From the NCBI GenBank assembly GCA_021646405.1, contig SOER01000008.1, forward strand, positions 1 to 64,000: a DNA stretch of 64,000 nucleotides, given 5' to 3'. The stretch is from Candidatus Loosdrechtia aerotolerans (GTDB lineage: Bacteria > Planctomycetota > Brocadiia > Brocadiales > Brocadiaceae). Below, piece by piece: positions 14,308 through 23,317 of the stretch. Position 1 is the stretch's first letter. Each line of letters begins with the position of its first letter. Position numbers and translations under genes: made by a program. A model generated the notes under the pieces. That model made no database searches. It was not told the DNA's origin and was given only the letters and a program-made list of their open reading frames with translations.

Positions 14308-16299
14308 ATGGAAAACAAAATGAATATCGTTGTTGTGACACCATATTTTATCCCGCATCGGGGAGGCATCGGCACCATCGTTCATGAGGTTGGTAAAAGA
14401 CTGGTACGGATGGGGCATGAGGTAACGGTTATCTGCCCTGATTACGGTGGTGAGTATCTGGAAGAGCTGGATGGTATAAAGGTCGTACGTGTACTGGGGA
14501 GCGATATATTGAGCAGGGCAGGGATAAACTTCCCGCTCATAAGCGCCAGTATGAGGCGATGGCTCAAACATTTCATTTCCGGGGCGGATATTGTCCATAT
14601 CCACGGTTTTCTCTTTCTATCATCTTTGTACGCCATATCAGCGGCAAAAAGGTACAGGAAACCAATTGTGCTTACGGAGCACGTTGGGCATGTGAGATTG
14701 GGTAATGCCTTATTTAACATGATGGAGGTTGTGGCGATTCATTCAATCGGCAAATCGATCCTCCATGATTCCGAGGTAGTGATTACATATAACAGCAGGG
14801 TGATGGAAGAGGTGGTAAATATGGGTGTTGAACCATGGCGGATCAGATTTGTAAAGAACAGCGTTGACACGGATTTTTTTAAACCCGTATCAGGACAACA
14901 TAAAAATAAGATAAGACAAGAGCTTGGCCTGCCTGTAGACAAAATTATTGCAATTTTTGTAGGCAGGTTCGTGGAAAAAAAGGGAGTTATCCCCCTCCTG
15001 AATTGCAAAAGGAAAAACTATCACCTGCTAATGATAGGAGATGGAATAAAGATACCCGATACGGTTTTACGTGATGGAAATATCACGTTCAAAAGACCGA
15101 TGCCGCAGCAAGAGTTAATAAAATATTACCACGCATCCGACATATTTGTTCTGCCGTCTCTTTATGAAGGATTTCCGTTAACTGTACATGAAGCAATGGC
15201 GTGTGGCCTACCTATGGTACTTGGTAATGACTCTGCATATAAAGATTACCTCGATCCTTCCAGATATGAAGCTGTGGAGCAGAACCCCGATTCTATTGAA
15301 AAAGGGATACAGAATTTTGTTATGAGTAAAAGCAGACGCTTAGAGTGTGGAAATTATGGACGTCAAAAGGTGAAGGAAGACACACAATGGGATGAAACGG
15401 CAAGCATGCATTTGGGTATTTATAGAGAGGTAATCGCAAGGTATGAGGTTAAAAAGGTCTGGACGGTGCCTGCTTTCGACCTTGCTACCCTTAACAAACT
15501 TCCATCGCTTGAGAAAGTTCTTTTAGAGACCAGAGGAAATAAGGTTTTAGACGCAGGATGTGGAAGCGGATTTCTCGGAAATTATCTTTTTGGCATACGG
15601 AAACGGGTATTTTGCGACAGATCTCTGAATAATCTTATTGCTGCGCGTACAAGGGCTTATTTTGCAAATATTGATAAAAACATATGGTATGTCTGTTGTG
15701 ACCTGTCTCATCTTCCGTTTAAGGATTCTGCGTTTAAAGTTACCCTTTGCAGTGAAGTACTTGAACATTTGCCTTCAGTTGATACTGCCGTTTCAGAACT
15801 TTCCAGATGCACGTCTAAGAACGGAGATATTGTGGTAACCGTCCCCCAATGGCCTCACAGAAAAAAGGGACTGGTTGAACTATTGAATATAAAAACGGTA
15901 CATGACAGAGCAGGGCTTGAGTATCATTACCATAAAGGTTTTACTGCCGGCACATTGAATAAAATGTTTTCAAACGAGGGGTTTTTTTGCAGGGATATAC
16001 AGGGTTTTTCTAACATAAGGCAAAGGTTTATCATTGACATCATTTCTCTATTACACCTGTTGTATCAGAGAATCCGTTTTGGAAAAATTGAATGGGAATG
16101 GTCAACAATGCTTGACCTTGAAAAAAGTTTTGTTTTTAGTATTTACCGCCGTTTGTTTTTTCTTTTTAAGATTTTGTGTGGAAAAAAACTGCCGGGAAGA
16201 TTAGATGAGTGCGGAGGTATTACAATAAGATATAGTTACACAGGGGGTGAAAATGATAAAGGCACAGATAAGAACCCTTGTAACGATATAACTGGCTGA
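14308..16299 (+). CDS. GT4 glycosyltransferase fused to SAM-dependent methyltransferase
   Basis: A two-domain protein. Residues about 5-375 form a GT-B fold glycosyltransferase of family 4. MNIVVVTPYFIPHRGGIGT is the acceptor-side start, ADIVHIHGF is present, and PSLYEGFPLTVHEAMACG holds the nucleotide-sugar E-X7-E motif. Residues about 400-560 form a class I methyltransferase, with VLDAGCGSGFLG as motif I and CSEVLEHLPSVD. The tail is hydrophobic and basic (SIYRRLFFLFKIL). The frame extends back to 14230, overlapping the previous gene, but the GT domain starts at 14308 or 14320. The fusion implies sugar addition coupled to methyl capping in glycan synthesis, a plausible chain-length control. 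It is followed 13 nt later by a second methyltransferase. Confidence 0.85.
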   Translation: MENKMNIVVVTPYFIPHRGGIGTIVHEVGKRLVRMGHEVTVICPDYGGEYLEELDGIKVVRVLGSDILSRAGINFPLISASMRRWLKHFISGADIVHIHGFLFLSSLYAISAAKRYRKPIVLTEHVGHVRLGNALFNMMEVVAIHSIGKSILHDSEVVITYNSRVMEEVVNMGVEPWRIRFVKNSVDTDFFKPVSGQHKNKIRQELGLPVDKIIAIFVGRFVEKKGVIPLLNCKRKNYHLLMIGDGIKIPDTVLRDGNITFKRPMPQQELIKYYHASDIFVLPSLYEGFPLTVHEAMACGLPMVLGNDSAYKDYLDPSRYEAVEQNPDSIEKGIQNFVMSKSRRLECGNYGRQKVKEDTQWDETASMHLGIYREVIARYEVKKVWTVPAFDLATLNKLPSLEKVLLETRGNKVLDAGCGSGFLGNYLFGIRKRVFCDRSLNNLIAARTRAYFANIDKNIWYVCCDLSHLPFKDSAFKVTLCSEVLEHLPSVDTAVSELSRCTSKNGDIVVTVPQWPHRKKGLVELLNIKTVHDRAGLEYHYHKGFTAGTLNKMFSNEGFFCRDIQGFSNIRQRFIIDIISLLHLLYQRIRFGKIEWEWSTMLDLEKSFVFSIYRRLFFLFKILCGKKLPGRLDECGGITIRYSYTGGENDKGTDKNPCNDITG

Positions 16300-16312
16300 T
16301 GGTTGTTCGCTG

Positions 16313-17029
16313 ATGAAGACAGAAAACGATAATTTTTATAATAATCTCTGGTCTGATAGATGGGGGGATATGCAAAAATATGGACCCATTCACCGGCACC
16401 ATAAACGGTTTTTGGAGAAACTCGTGTTAAATACCAGTTACAACTCAATATTGGATGTAGGGTGCGGAAATGGTGAAAATTTAATATATCTGCAACGATA
16501 TTTCCCTCACGCAAGGCTAACTGGCATAGACATTTCACACAAGGCATTTGAGACACGAGAAGATGTGTTACCTGATATACGGTTTAGAGAGTTAGATATT
16601 ACAACAGGTTTTATTCAGGAACACTACGATTTAATTATCTGCTTCGATGTACTGGAACACATCGAAAATGATCTCATGGCATTAAAGAATATGCACAGAA
16701 TGGCAAACAAACACCTTATAGTATCTACGTTGGAAGGAACAATGAGGGATTTTGAAAAAGAAATAGGACATCTCCGTAATTACCAAAAAGGCGAGCTGGA
16801 AGATAAACTGAACAGGAGTGGATTTAAAATACTGAAAAAAATAAATTGGGGGTTTCCATTTTATTCACCTGTTTACCGCAGCATGCTGAATTGTGATTCA
16901 TTCAATAAACAGACGTATGGGCAATATTCAAAATTCAAGATTTTCTTGTGTAATATCTTGTATTACTTGTTTTATTTAAGTGTCCCTTTAAAAGGGGATA
17001 TTGTATTTGTACTTGCAGAGAAGGTATGA
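16313..17029 (+). CDS. SAM-dependent methyltransferase
   Basis: A 238-aa class I methyltransferase. The glycine-rich motif I is ILDVGCGNGENLIYL, the acidic end of strand 2 is LTGIDIS, and motif IV is YDLIICFDVLEHIEND. The N-terminus (NFYNNLWSDRWGDMQKYGP) resembles methyltransferases of polysaccharide clusters. The C-terminal ~30 residues are hydrophobic (KIFLCNILYYLFYLSVPL), suggesting membrane association. It sits 13 nt after the GT4-methyltransferase fusion and is probably co-transcribed. The substrate is probably a sugar of the same glycan; this is inferred from context only. Confidence 0.82.
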   Translation: MKTENDNFYNNLWSDRWGDMQKYGPIHRHHKRFLEKLVLNTSYNSILDVGCGNGENLIYLQRYFPHARLTGIDISHKAFETREDVLPDIRFRELDITTGFIQEHYDLIICFDVLEHIENDLMALKNMHRMANKHLIVSTLEGTMRDFEKEIGHLRNYQKGELEDKLNRSGFKILKKINWGFPFYSPVYRSMLNCDSFNKQTYGQYSKFKIFLCNILYYLFYLSVPLKGDIVFVLAEKV

Positions 17030-17122
17030 AGTATTTTTGGTAATGAAATAGCCGGTAAACTCAGGAAAACAATAAGTAGCGTAAACGATATTTGTGAAAC
17101 TGTTTGGAAAGCCAGTTTCCTG

Positions 17123-17175
17123 CTTGTTCCCAAACTCTGTTTGGGAACAAGCTGAGGAGGGAGTTTGGGAACAAG
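17123..17175. repeat. Short TTGTTCCCAAACTCTG palindrome
   Basis: CTTGTTCCCAAACTCTGTTT reads into its own reverse complement, then a spacer GCTGAGGAGG and another half copy. It is a reduced copy of the ~115-bp nested palindrome family (full copies at 21711, 25149, 30713, 31760 and 47037). It ends just before the start of the next gene. Confidence 0.8.
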
Positions 17176-17185
17176 AGGAAAAGTG

Positions 17186-17791
17186 ATGAAAAGTGAGATT
17201 ATTCAGAGTAGGTTGAGGAACGAAACCCGGCCTGCGTATAAGATAACTTTAAAGAAAGGGAATGCAGTGATACACGATTATTTTTATCAGGTAAGACAGT
17301 TGTGGATTGGAATCGTACTGGCACTTCTGACGCTCTTCTACGGGTTTGGCATGGGGGCGGCATTCGGGGTCGTCGAGGACGGATTAAAGGGGTCCATTAA
17401 GGCTTCCGCACAGGAGGTATACGGCTCGGTATACAAGAATGACAGAGCAGAAATGACAAAGGTCACCGATAAATCATGGTCGTATTTCAAACGGGCACAT
17501 CTTCATGCCAACGGTATGGGTGCCGCAGCCCTTATGATGACCATGGTGTTATCACTGCTGAAACCGTTCAGGGTCGTGAGGACCGTAACGGCAATAGGGC
17601 TCGGTGCCGGTGCACTGGGGTATTCGATATTCTGGCTGCTGGCAGGGATGATGGCACCCGGCCTCGGAGGTACAGGGGCCGCCAAGGCATCACTGGTATG
17701 GCTGGCCGCTCCCTCCGGAGGGATATTTGTTGCCGGGACGGTTTCTGTGATTGTCGTGTTTGTGTGGAGTGTCTTGGTGCATAAGCACTAA
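17186..17791 (+). CDS. Membrane protein with HxH-containing helix, unknown function
   Basis: A 201-aa protein starting MKSEIIQSRLRNE, with GAGGAAAAG upstream. An earlier ATG at 17165 lies in the palindromic repeat and is unlikely. Hydrophobic helices lie at about residues 38-60, 108-128, 135-160 and 172-196. A soluble loop of about 45 residues precedes AHLHANGMGAAALMM, whose paired His residues at the start of helix 2 could bind a metal or haem. The layout of one helix, a loop, then HxHA at the second helix is also seen in the protein at 49083-49625. I do not recognise the family. It sits between glycan genes and is not clearly part of an operon. Confidence 0.7.
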   Translation: MKSEIIQSRLRNETRPAYKITLKKGNAVIHDYFYQVRQLWIGIVLALLTLFYGFGMGAAFGVVEDGLKGSIKASAQEVYGSVYKNDRAEMTKVTDKSWSYFKRAHLHANGMGAAALMMTMVLSLLKPFRVVRTVTAIGLGAGALGYSIFWLLAGMMAPGLGGTGAAKASLVWLAAPSGGIFVAGTVSVIVVFVWSVLVHKH

Positions 17792-18074
17792 ATTGTTTTT
17801 GGTAGCTTAAAAGTTATTCTCTGCACTTTTTGTCAAATATTTCATGGTGAAATCCGAAATCCGAAATAAGAAATCCGAAACAAATTCCAAAATACAAAAT
17901 CCACCTCCCCCTGCCCCTTCAGAGGGGGAGAATACCGGGTTTTGAGCATCTGAAAATTTTGAAATTTAGAATTTGTTTCGTATTTCGTAATTCGTGCTTC
18001 GTATTTCTTATGTAATGTTTGTTTGGCTCTGGTTAATCCAGGTCAGGTGTTTTCAGTTGAGGAGTAAAGAAGTC

Positions 18075-18878
18075 ATGATTATGTCTCAGAACGATATACG
18101 GCCTGCCGTGGATCAGGCCTGCGAACCGTTACGAAACAGCAGGTTGAACCACTGGCAGGAGAAGAAACAACAGGCTATGGATGTATCGAAAATAAAATTG
18201 TCCGTCGTCATCCCCGTCTTTAACGAGGTTCATACCATCGCTGAGGTGGTACACAAGGTACTTGCCGCTCCTTTTCAGAAGGAAGTAATTATTGTAGATG
18301 ACGGTTCGACGGACGGGACGGCAGACGTCCTGAAACGCATTGCACAGCTCAGACGGGAAGTAATGGTAATCTACAGCGAAAAGAACTGCGGTAAGGGCGC
18401 TGCGGTCAGGGACGGGTTCAGGTGCGCAACGGGGGATATCGTAGTGATCCAGGACGCCGATCAGGAGTATGACCCGAGGGAATACCCTCTCCTGATAAAA
18501 CCGATTGCCGAGGGCAGGGCCGACGTTGTCTACGGTTCAAGGTTCAGGGGCGAGACGCAGCGGGTGCTTTTCTTCTGGCATTATGTCGGAAACAAGTTCC
18601 TTACCACATTATCGAACATGTTTACCAATCTGAACCTTTCTGACATGGAAACAGGCTATAAGGTCTTCCGGCGTGAGGTTGTAGAGTGCCTTGACCTGAA
18701 ATCAAACCGTTTCGGTATAGAGCCTGAGTTAACGGCAAAGGTGGCACGAAAGGGGTTCAGGGTCTATGAGGTCCCCGTCTCGTATTACGGGAGAACGTAT
18801 GCAGAGGGGAAGAAGATTGGATGGAAGGATGGGCTGACGGCGATCTTTACCGTTTTGAGATACGGGTTGTGGGATTAA
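18075..18878 (+). CDS. GT2 glycosyltransferase, DPM1/GtrB-like
   Basis: A 267-aa GT-A fold transferase. [17 protein letters not shown] is the N-terminal strand, [11 protein letters not shown] the nucleotide-sugar motif, [16 protein letters not shown] the next conserved block, and [10 protein letters not shown] the DXD-type metal site. The end, [20 protein letters not shown], matches dolichyl/polyprenyl-phosphate hexose synthases. There are no C-terminal membrane helices. It would make a polyprenyl-phosphate sugar for a GT-C enzyme such as 12438-14252. Start: GAGGAG lies 10 nt before ATG 18075. The frame is open back to 17994 through AT-rich repeat sequence, which I exclude. Confidence 0.88.
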   Translation: MIMSQNDIRPAVDQACEPLRNSRLNHWQEKKQQAMDVSKIKLSVVIPVFNEVHTIAEVVHKVLAAPFQKEVIIVDDGSTDGTADVLKRIAQLRREVMVIYSEKNCGKGAAVRDGFRCATGDIVVIQDADQEYDPREYPLLIKPIAEGRADVVYGSRFRGETQRVLFFWHYVGNKFLTTLSNMFTNLNLSDMETGYKVFRREVVECLDLKSNRFGIEPELTAKVARKGFRVYEVPVSYYGRTYAEGKKIGWKDGLTAIFTVLRYGLWD

Positions 18879-18960
18879 GCATAGAACTGACGGGGTATTT
18901 GTAATTATTCAGGGTTCCCGGTTCAGGGTTCAGGGTTAAAAACCAGGTATGGCATTTGGC

Positions 18961-19139
18961 TTGTTCCCAAACTCTGTTTTCCTCTTGTTCCCAAACAGAC
19001 AGACTGGGTCAAATGAACAATTTTAGTAAATTTTGAGGTGTTTCTTACCCACCCCTAAATCCCCTCCCGAGAGGGGACTTTCCTCTTGTTCCCAAAACAG
19101 AGTTTGGGAACAAGATGGGGAGGGAGTTTGGGAACAAGT
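18961..19139. repeat. Partial TTGTTCCCAAACTCTG palindromes and CCCTGAA repeats
   Basis: Fragments of the nested palindrome family at 18961-19000 and 19085-19139 surround a CCCCTCCCGAGAGGGGA block (19052-19070). The interval 18879-18960 holds GGTTCAGGGTT repeats. No gene lies between 18879 and 19254. Confidence 0.75.
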
Positions 19140-19254
19140 AACCGGGAACCCTGAACCTTTAACCTTAGCAGTTACGGATATTTTCATAAGGTTTTTCGTT
19201 TGGTTTCGTTTGGTTTATTTGGCTGGTCTGGTATTAAGAAATAAAGGAAATAGT

Positions 19255-20115
19255 ATGATAGCGAATAACTACGTCGTTGAGATCAATAACCTGACAAAGG
19301 TGTACCGGAAGATGTTTTCTACCCGGGAGATTAAGGCGGTGGATGACCTGAGTTTTTCTATACGGCGGGGCGAGGTGTGCGGGTTTCTTGGACCTAACGG
19401 TGCGGGAAAGACAACCACGATTATGCTGCTTATGGGATTCCTGAAACCCACCTCCGGAACGATACGCCTGCTGGGTCAGAAACCGGCCCATGTCGGGGTG
19501 AAGGAACGGATCGGTTTCCTGCCGGAGGAATCGTATTTCTATAAATTTTTTAACGCCGATGAGATCCTGGATTATTACGGCAGCCTGTTTAAGATGGATC
19601 CGAAGGTGAGGAAGAGGCGGATCGACGAGCTGATAGAGATGGTTGGTTTACAGAAGGCGCGAAAAAGACGCATCAGGGAATATTCGAAGGGGATGCAGCG
19701 GCGGATCGGTATTGCCCAGGCCCTGATTAACGATCCTGAGTTTATCATACTCGATGAACCTACCAGCGGACTGGATCCTATAGGAACGCAGGAGGTAAAG
19801 GACCTTATTATCAACCTCAGGCAGGCAGGCAAGACTATTCTCATGTCATCACATCTGCTGGCAGACGTGCAGGGTGTTTGCGACAGGATCCTCCTGCTCC
19901 ACCAGGGAAAGCTGATCGTAGAGGGTCCGACCCGGCAGATATTGTCGAAAAAGGGGCATACCAGGATCGAGGTTCAGGACGATTCGGGGGGCACGGCGAA
20001 GCGCATTCGCAAGTTTGCAGAGCAGAACGGTATGAAGGTAACGTCTGTAGGGGCGTCCAATATCACCCTCGAAGAGTTCTTTATGGAGAGTATCAAAAAG
20101 GCAGGGGAGAAATAA
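19255..20115 (+). CDS. ABC transporter ATP-binding protein (NatA/CcmA type)
   Basis: A 286-aa ATPase. The Walker A is GPNGAGKTTT, the signature YSKGMQRRIGIAQAL is typical of ABC-2 exporters, and the Walker B is FIILDEPTSGLDP, followed by the H-loop SSHLLADVQ. The C-terminal 70 residues form an accessory domain ending LEEFFMESIKKAGEK. Start: AAAGGAAATAGT lies before ATG 19255. The longer frame upstream runs through repeats and is not coding. It pairs with the ABC-2 permease at 20333 and possibly also with the orphan permease at 30954, in a block devoted to secretion. The substrate is unknown. Confidence 0.9.
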   Translation: MIANNYVVEINNLTKVYRKMFSTREIKAVDDLSFSIRRGEVCGFLGPNGAGKTTTIMLLMGFLKPTSGTIRLLGQKPAHVGVKERIGFLPEESYFYKFFNADEILDYYGSLFKMDPKVRKRRIDELIEMVGLQKARKRRIREYSKGMQRRIGIAQALINDPEFIILDEPTSGLDPIGTQEVKDLIINLRQAGKTILMSSHLLADVQGVCDRILLLHQGKLIVEGPTRQILSKKGHTRIEVQDDSGGTAKRIRKFAEQNGMKVTSVGASNITLEEFFMESIKKAGEK

Positions 20116-20157
20116 TAAATTGTAAATACTCACACAAAGACACCTCAGGAGAAAGAA

Positions 20158-20222
20158 ATTGGGAAGTTGAGAAGATGGGAAGTTGTGAATATCATAATTT
20201 CTCAACTTCTCAACATCTTAAC
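20158..20222. repeat. GAAGTTGAGAAG hairpin repeat
   Basis: GGGAAGTTGAGAAGATGGG with the complementary TCTCAACTTCTCAACATC. This is the third copy of the family seen at 4354-4418 and 9388-9460. Confidence 0.65.
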
Positions 20223-20332
20223 CTCACATCTTCTGCTCCTTTTGAGGCTTTGTGTGATCACTTCTCTTGTTTGTACAAGAACCGGAGTAATGTTGTTTTC
20301 CGTACAGGTCTTTATAAAGAGGATCGGGTTGT

Positions 20333-21676
20333 ATGATTATGATAAGAAAGATAATGACGATTGCTTATGGAACGATTGCCGAGTTCACCAGGAACAGGAT
20401 ATTCCTGTTTCTGATGATTTTCGGACTTTTTGTCGGGATGGTATCCTCCCTCCTGCCCGCCATGTCACCGGAGGATAAGATTAAACTTATGTTCAGGGTA
20501 ACATTTACCATGATAGGGCTGTTCAGTACCCTGATGATTATCTATTTTATAACGACGTCCATGTACCGGGATATAGAGGAGAAGACGATCTATACCATCT
20601 TTTCCAGACCCGCCAGCCGTTTTGTCTACATTTGCGGGAGGGCAGCAGGGTTTGTTTCGATAGCGTTTCTTATGGTATTTATCCTCTCGGGCATTACCCT
20701 GGCCTATTTCACGGTTGTTCACTATAAGGGTCTGGCGGATGCCAATATCTTCAAGCCGGTAAAGTATATCAAAGGCCGGGGGATGGCAATCGAGGGAGAA
20801 GTCACCCACCTTGAGCTTGTTTCAACGGGTGTTAACCTTATCGGAGACGGGAGCAGCGCTGTATGGACATTTCGCGGACTCAGCAAGGTGCCTTTTAAAG
20901 ACGACACAGTGCAGATTAGTTTAAAGGTGGGCGGAATAAACGCAGCGACGAATGCTGGTTCTGCCTTTGTCGGTGTAGACGTCCTTGATAAAGATGATAA
21001 ACCGCTCCTGGAAACACAGTATGCCTATGTGGGGAACATGAACCCGGGAATGTGTGTGACGGTGGATAAAAACATCGTGGAACATAATAAGGAATTAAAG
21101 GTGAAGGTGTCACCTTCGGGAAAGAATTTCTATATAGCGCCGCAGAAAAACGATGTGGCATTTCTCCTGCTGGATCACTGCAGTTTCTACAGCAACTACT
21201 TCCGGGCCTTTGGATTTGTCTTTTTCCTCGTCTCCCTGCTTTCCGTCATAACGTTATCGGCTGCGGCCTTTTTCGGACAGAAAATGGCCCTCGTGCTCGC
21301 ATTCTTTGCCTATATCACAGGAAATACCCTTCCCTATCTCAAGAGCTTCGGGAATCTGATCGGGATGAAGAGTATAACCGAGATGCAGTCCTTTGTTCCG
21401 GGGCACGGACACCTCCACCAGGCAGAGACGTATACAAAACTGCCTGCGTACCTCACCGATGGTATCCATATTACCATCCTGAAGAAGTGCGTTCTTTACT
21501 TCAGCAGTATTTTTCCCGATTTTAAAGTATTTGATCCGACAATGTATTTTCTGAAAGGCACCTATATAGATAACGGGATCATTGTGCAGGTGGTTGCTTA
21601 TATGATGATCTACGCCCTTATATTCCTGTCGCTTGCCTGGCTCTGTTTCTGGAAGAGGGAATTGGTGAGCAGGTGA
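20333..21676 (+). CDS. ABC-2 type permease with large external domain
   Basis: A 447-aa membrane protein. Helices lie at about residues 20-42, 58-80 and 103-128. A soluble extracytoplasmic domain of about 155 residues follows (135-285), then three or four helices to the C-terminus. The cytoplasmic motif DIEEKTIYTIFSRPASR is the coupling element typical of ABC-2/NatB-like permeases and also appears in altered form in the permease at 30954 (EDIRSRAILVVFAKPVS). It is preceded by the ATPase gene at 19255 and probably forms the exporter with it. The substrate is not evident. Confidence 0.85.
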   Translation: MIMIRKIMTIAYGTIAEFTRNRIFLFLMIFGLFVGMVSSLLPAMSPEDKIKLMFRVTFTMIGLFSTLMIIYFITTSMYRDIEEKTIYTIFSRPASRFVYICGRAAGFVSIAFLMVFILSGITLAYFTVVHYKGLADANIFKPVKYIKGRGMAIEGEVTHLELVSTGVNLIGDGSSAVWTFRGLSKVPFKDDTVQISLKVGGINAATNAGSAFVGVDVLDKDDKPLLETQYAYVGNMNPGMCVTVDKNIVEHNKELKVKVSPSGKNFYIAPQKNDVAFLLLDHCSFYSNYFRAFGFVFFLVSLLSVITLSAAAFFGQKMALVLAFFAYITGNTLPYLKSFGNLIGMKSITEMQSFVPGHGHLHQAETYTKLPAYLTDGIHITILKKCVLYFSSIFPDFKVFDPTMYFLKGTYIDNGIIVQVVAYMMIYALIFLSLAWLCFWKRELVSR

Positions 21677-21710
21677 AGTTGAAGGTTAAAGGTTGAAGGT
21701 TCAGGGTTGG

Positions 21711-21846
21711 CTTGTTCCCAAACTCTGTTTGGGAACACAATGGGTATCGAAACTCTGTTTCGATGATGAAACACGAAACAGAGTTTCGTGTGAAATGGTG
21801 TTCCCAAACAGAGTTTGGGAACAAGATGAGGAGGGAGTTTGGGAAC
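21711..21846. repeat. ~115-bp nested palindrome, full copy
   Basis: An outer palindrome CTTGTTCCCAAACTCTGTTT...AAACAGAGTTTGGGAACAAG encloses an inner palindrome CGAAACTCTGTTTCG...CGAAACAGAGTTTCG, so the whole element can fold into a long cruciform. The element is followed by a half copy. The short frames it contains are by-products of the palindrome. Confidence 0.85.
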
Positions 21847-21863
21847 AGGCCAATAATGCTTTT

Positions 21864-21931
21864 AACCCTGAACCCTGAACCCTGAACCCTGAACCCTGAA
21901 CCCTGAACCCTAAACCTTGAACCTTAAACCT
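21864..21931. repeat. CCCTGAA heptamer tandem repeat
   Basis: About seven consecutive AACCCTG units, then degenerate AACCCTAAACCTTG units. Single units are scattered in most intergenic regions here, often as GGTTCAGGGTT. The unit resembles telomere repeats, but the location is internal. Confidence 0.8.
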
Positions 21932-21978
21932 AAGTCTATTTTATTCATTTTCACATTCACAACAATAAGGAGGTAATA

Positions 21979-22038
21979 ATGGATTTTGATTTCCTGCAAT
22001 TTTGTATTTGGTTTTGCGGTTCGTTCTTAATGATATAG
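21979..22038 (+). CDS. Possible 19-aa hydrophobic leader peptide
   Basis: ATG 21979 follows AATAAGGAGGTAATA, a near-perfect ribosome site. The product is MDFDFLQFCIWFCGSFLMI, and the stop is at 22036-22038. It lies 46 nt before the HEAT-repeat gene. The sequence partly resembles AT-rich dispersed repeats, so it may be fortuitous. Confidence 0.3.
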   Translation: MDFDFLQFCIWFCGSFLMI

Positions 22039-22084
22039 GAAAGGTATCGTTGTTATTTAATGAATAGAGGGGGGACCGATTTAT

Positions 22085-23200
22085 ATGGGAAGGTACGTTG
22101 TATGTCTTGGATATGTATTATATGCAGGTATAGTATTTGCCGAAGCCGGTGCAGGGTGCGATGTATATAAGGCATCCTCCGGAACGGTACACCAGGTAAA
22201 ACAGAATGATAAAAACGTGGTATGGGAAACGCATGGCAGGTACCGTACAAAAACTGCCGGTGCTGTTGATCAGTATGTAGCCAGAGTAAAGGACACGAAA
22301 GGGCATGACCATACGTTGTTGCATGACGTACTCAATACTGCGCTTGAGGATGACGATATGGAGGTGCGGGCTGCCGTGGTATCCTCACTCGGTGTCCTGG
22401 GGGACCGGACCGTTGTACCGGAACTCCTTCCCGCGCTTCACGATAAAGAGATGTGGGTACGGCTTGCGGCCGCCTCTGCGATTGGTGAGATCCATGACGA
22501 AGCTGTTATTCCCGAACTCCTCAGGCTGCTTGGAGATGACGATGCCCGCGTCCGTGAATCGGCGGCGCTTGCCCTTGGTATGATGGATTACCGGGGAGAG
22601 ATTCCGGGTCTTGAGGAGGCCGTCGAAGAAAAAGAGGTCGACCAGCGCATGGTTCATCATCTGCTGAATGATGTGAATACTATAAGCGAGAAGGATATAG
22701 CGGATTATGAAAGGAAATTACGCGACAGATCGGATATCTATGCACGGATTGTGGGTGTGCTTGCCTTCGGGAAGGTGGGGAAGATCAATGAACAGGCCGT
22801 GGTAAAGCTGCGGAAAAGCCTCGGGGATGAGGAGCCTGTTGTACGTGCCCTTGCCGTTGTTGTTCTCGGAAAACTGGGGGATACGGAAAGTCTCGGTGTA
22901 ATTGAGGGATTGGCGGATGATGACGACCCGGTTGTTCGCAGTGTAGCGGCCCTGTTTATCGGTAAGTTTGGAAACGAAAAAACCTTGCCGGTTCTGGGAA
23001 AACTGATCAGGGATGAAGAGCACCAGGTCCGCGCATCCGCTGCACTGGCAATAGGGAGACTTGGCAGGGCGGAAGGTATCGCCTCGCTTGAAGACCTGTT
23101 GCTGAACAGCGGGCATGACGAACTTGCCGTCCGGTTGATGAGCGTGGCTGCACTCTGGAAATTAACAAAGGATGGGAATGAATATGAAAAAGGACGCTGA
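22085..23200 (+). CDS. Exported HEAT-repeat (PBS lyase-type) protein
   Basis: A 371-aa protein. The N-terminus, VVCLGYVLYAGIVFAEAGAG, looks like a signal peptide with a probable cut after FAEA. From about residue 75 to the end it is built of ~31-residue HEAT repeats, each with patterns such as DDDMEVRAAVVSSLGVLGD, DKEMWVRLAAASAIGEI, DDDARVRESAALALG and DEEHQVRASAALAIG. HEAT arrays bind proteins and have no catalysis of their own. A GGGGGGACC purine tract precedes the ATG. It opens the secretion cluster, and I infer a periplasmic scaffold for that machinery. Confidence 0.85.
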   Translation: MGRYVVCLGYVLYAGIVFAEAGAGCDVYKASSGTVHQVKQNDKNVVWETHGRYRTKTAGAVDQYVARVKDTKGHDHTLLHDVLNTALEDDDMEVRAAVVSSLGVLGDRTVVPELLPALHDKEMWVRLAAASAIGEIHDEAVIPELLRLLGDDDARVRESAALALGMMDYRGEIPGLEEAVEEKEVDQRMVHHLLNDVNTISEKDIADYERKLRDRSDIYARIVGVLAFGKVGKINEQAVVKLRKSLGDEEPVVRALAVVVLGKLGDTESLGVIEGLADDDDPVVRSVAALFIGKFGNEKTLPVLGKLIRDEEHQVRASAALAIGRLGRAEGIASLEDLLLNSGHDELAVRLMSVAALWKLTKDGNEYEKGR

Positions 23201-23317
23201 TAAACGCTGGTTTTATAAACTTTCTCTAAAAAACAGATGAACTACGGATAGACACGGATAAAAACAGACAAAATTCACAGCAGGTTCAGGTTTGTAACCT
23301 GAACCCGCTTGGGGAAC

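Noticed and set aside
19033-19254. N-terminal extension of the ABC ATPase, and similar extensions at 17165, 17994, 23309 and 14230
   Set aside because: These stretches read through repeats and lack conserved residues; internal ATGs with ribosome sites match family starts.
21864-21931. True telomere or chromosome end
   Set aside because: It is internal, short, and continuous with genes on both sides.
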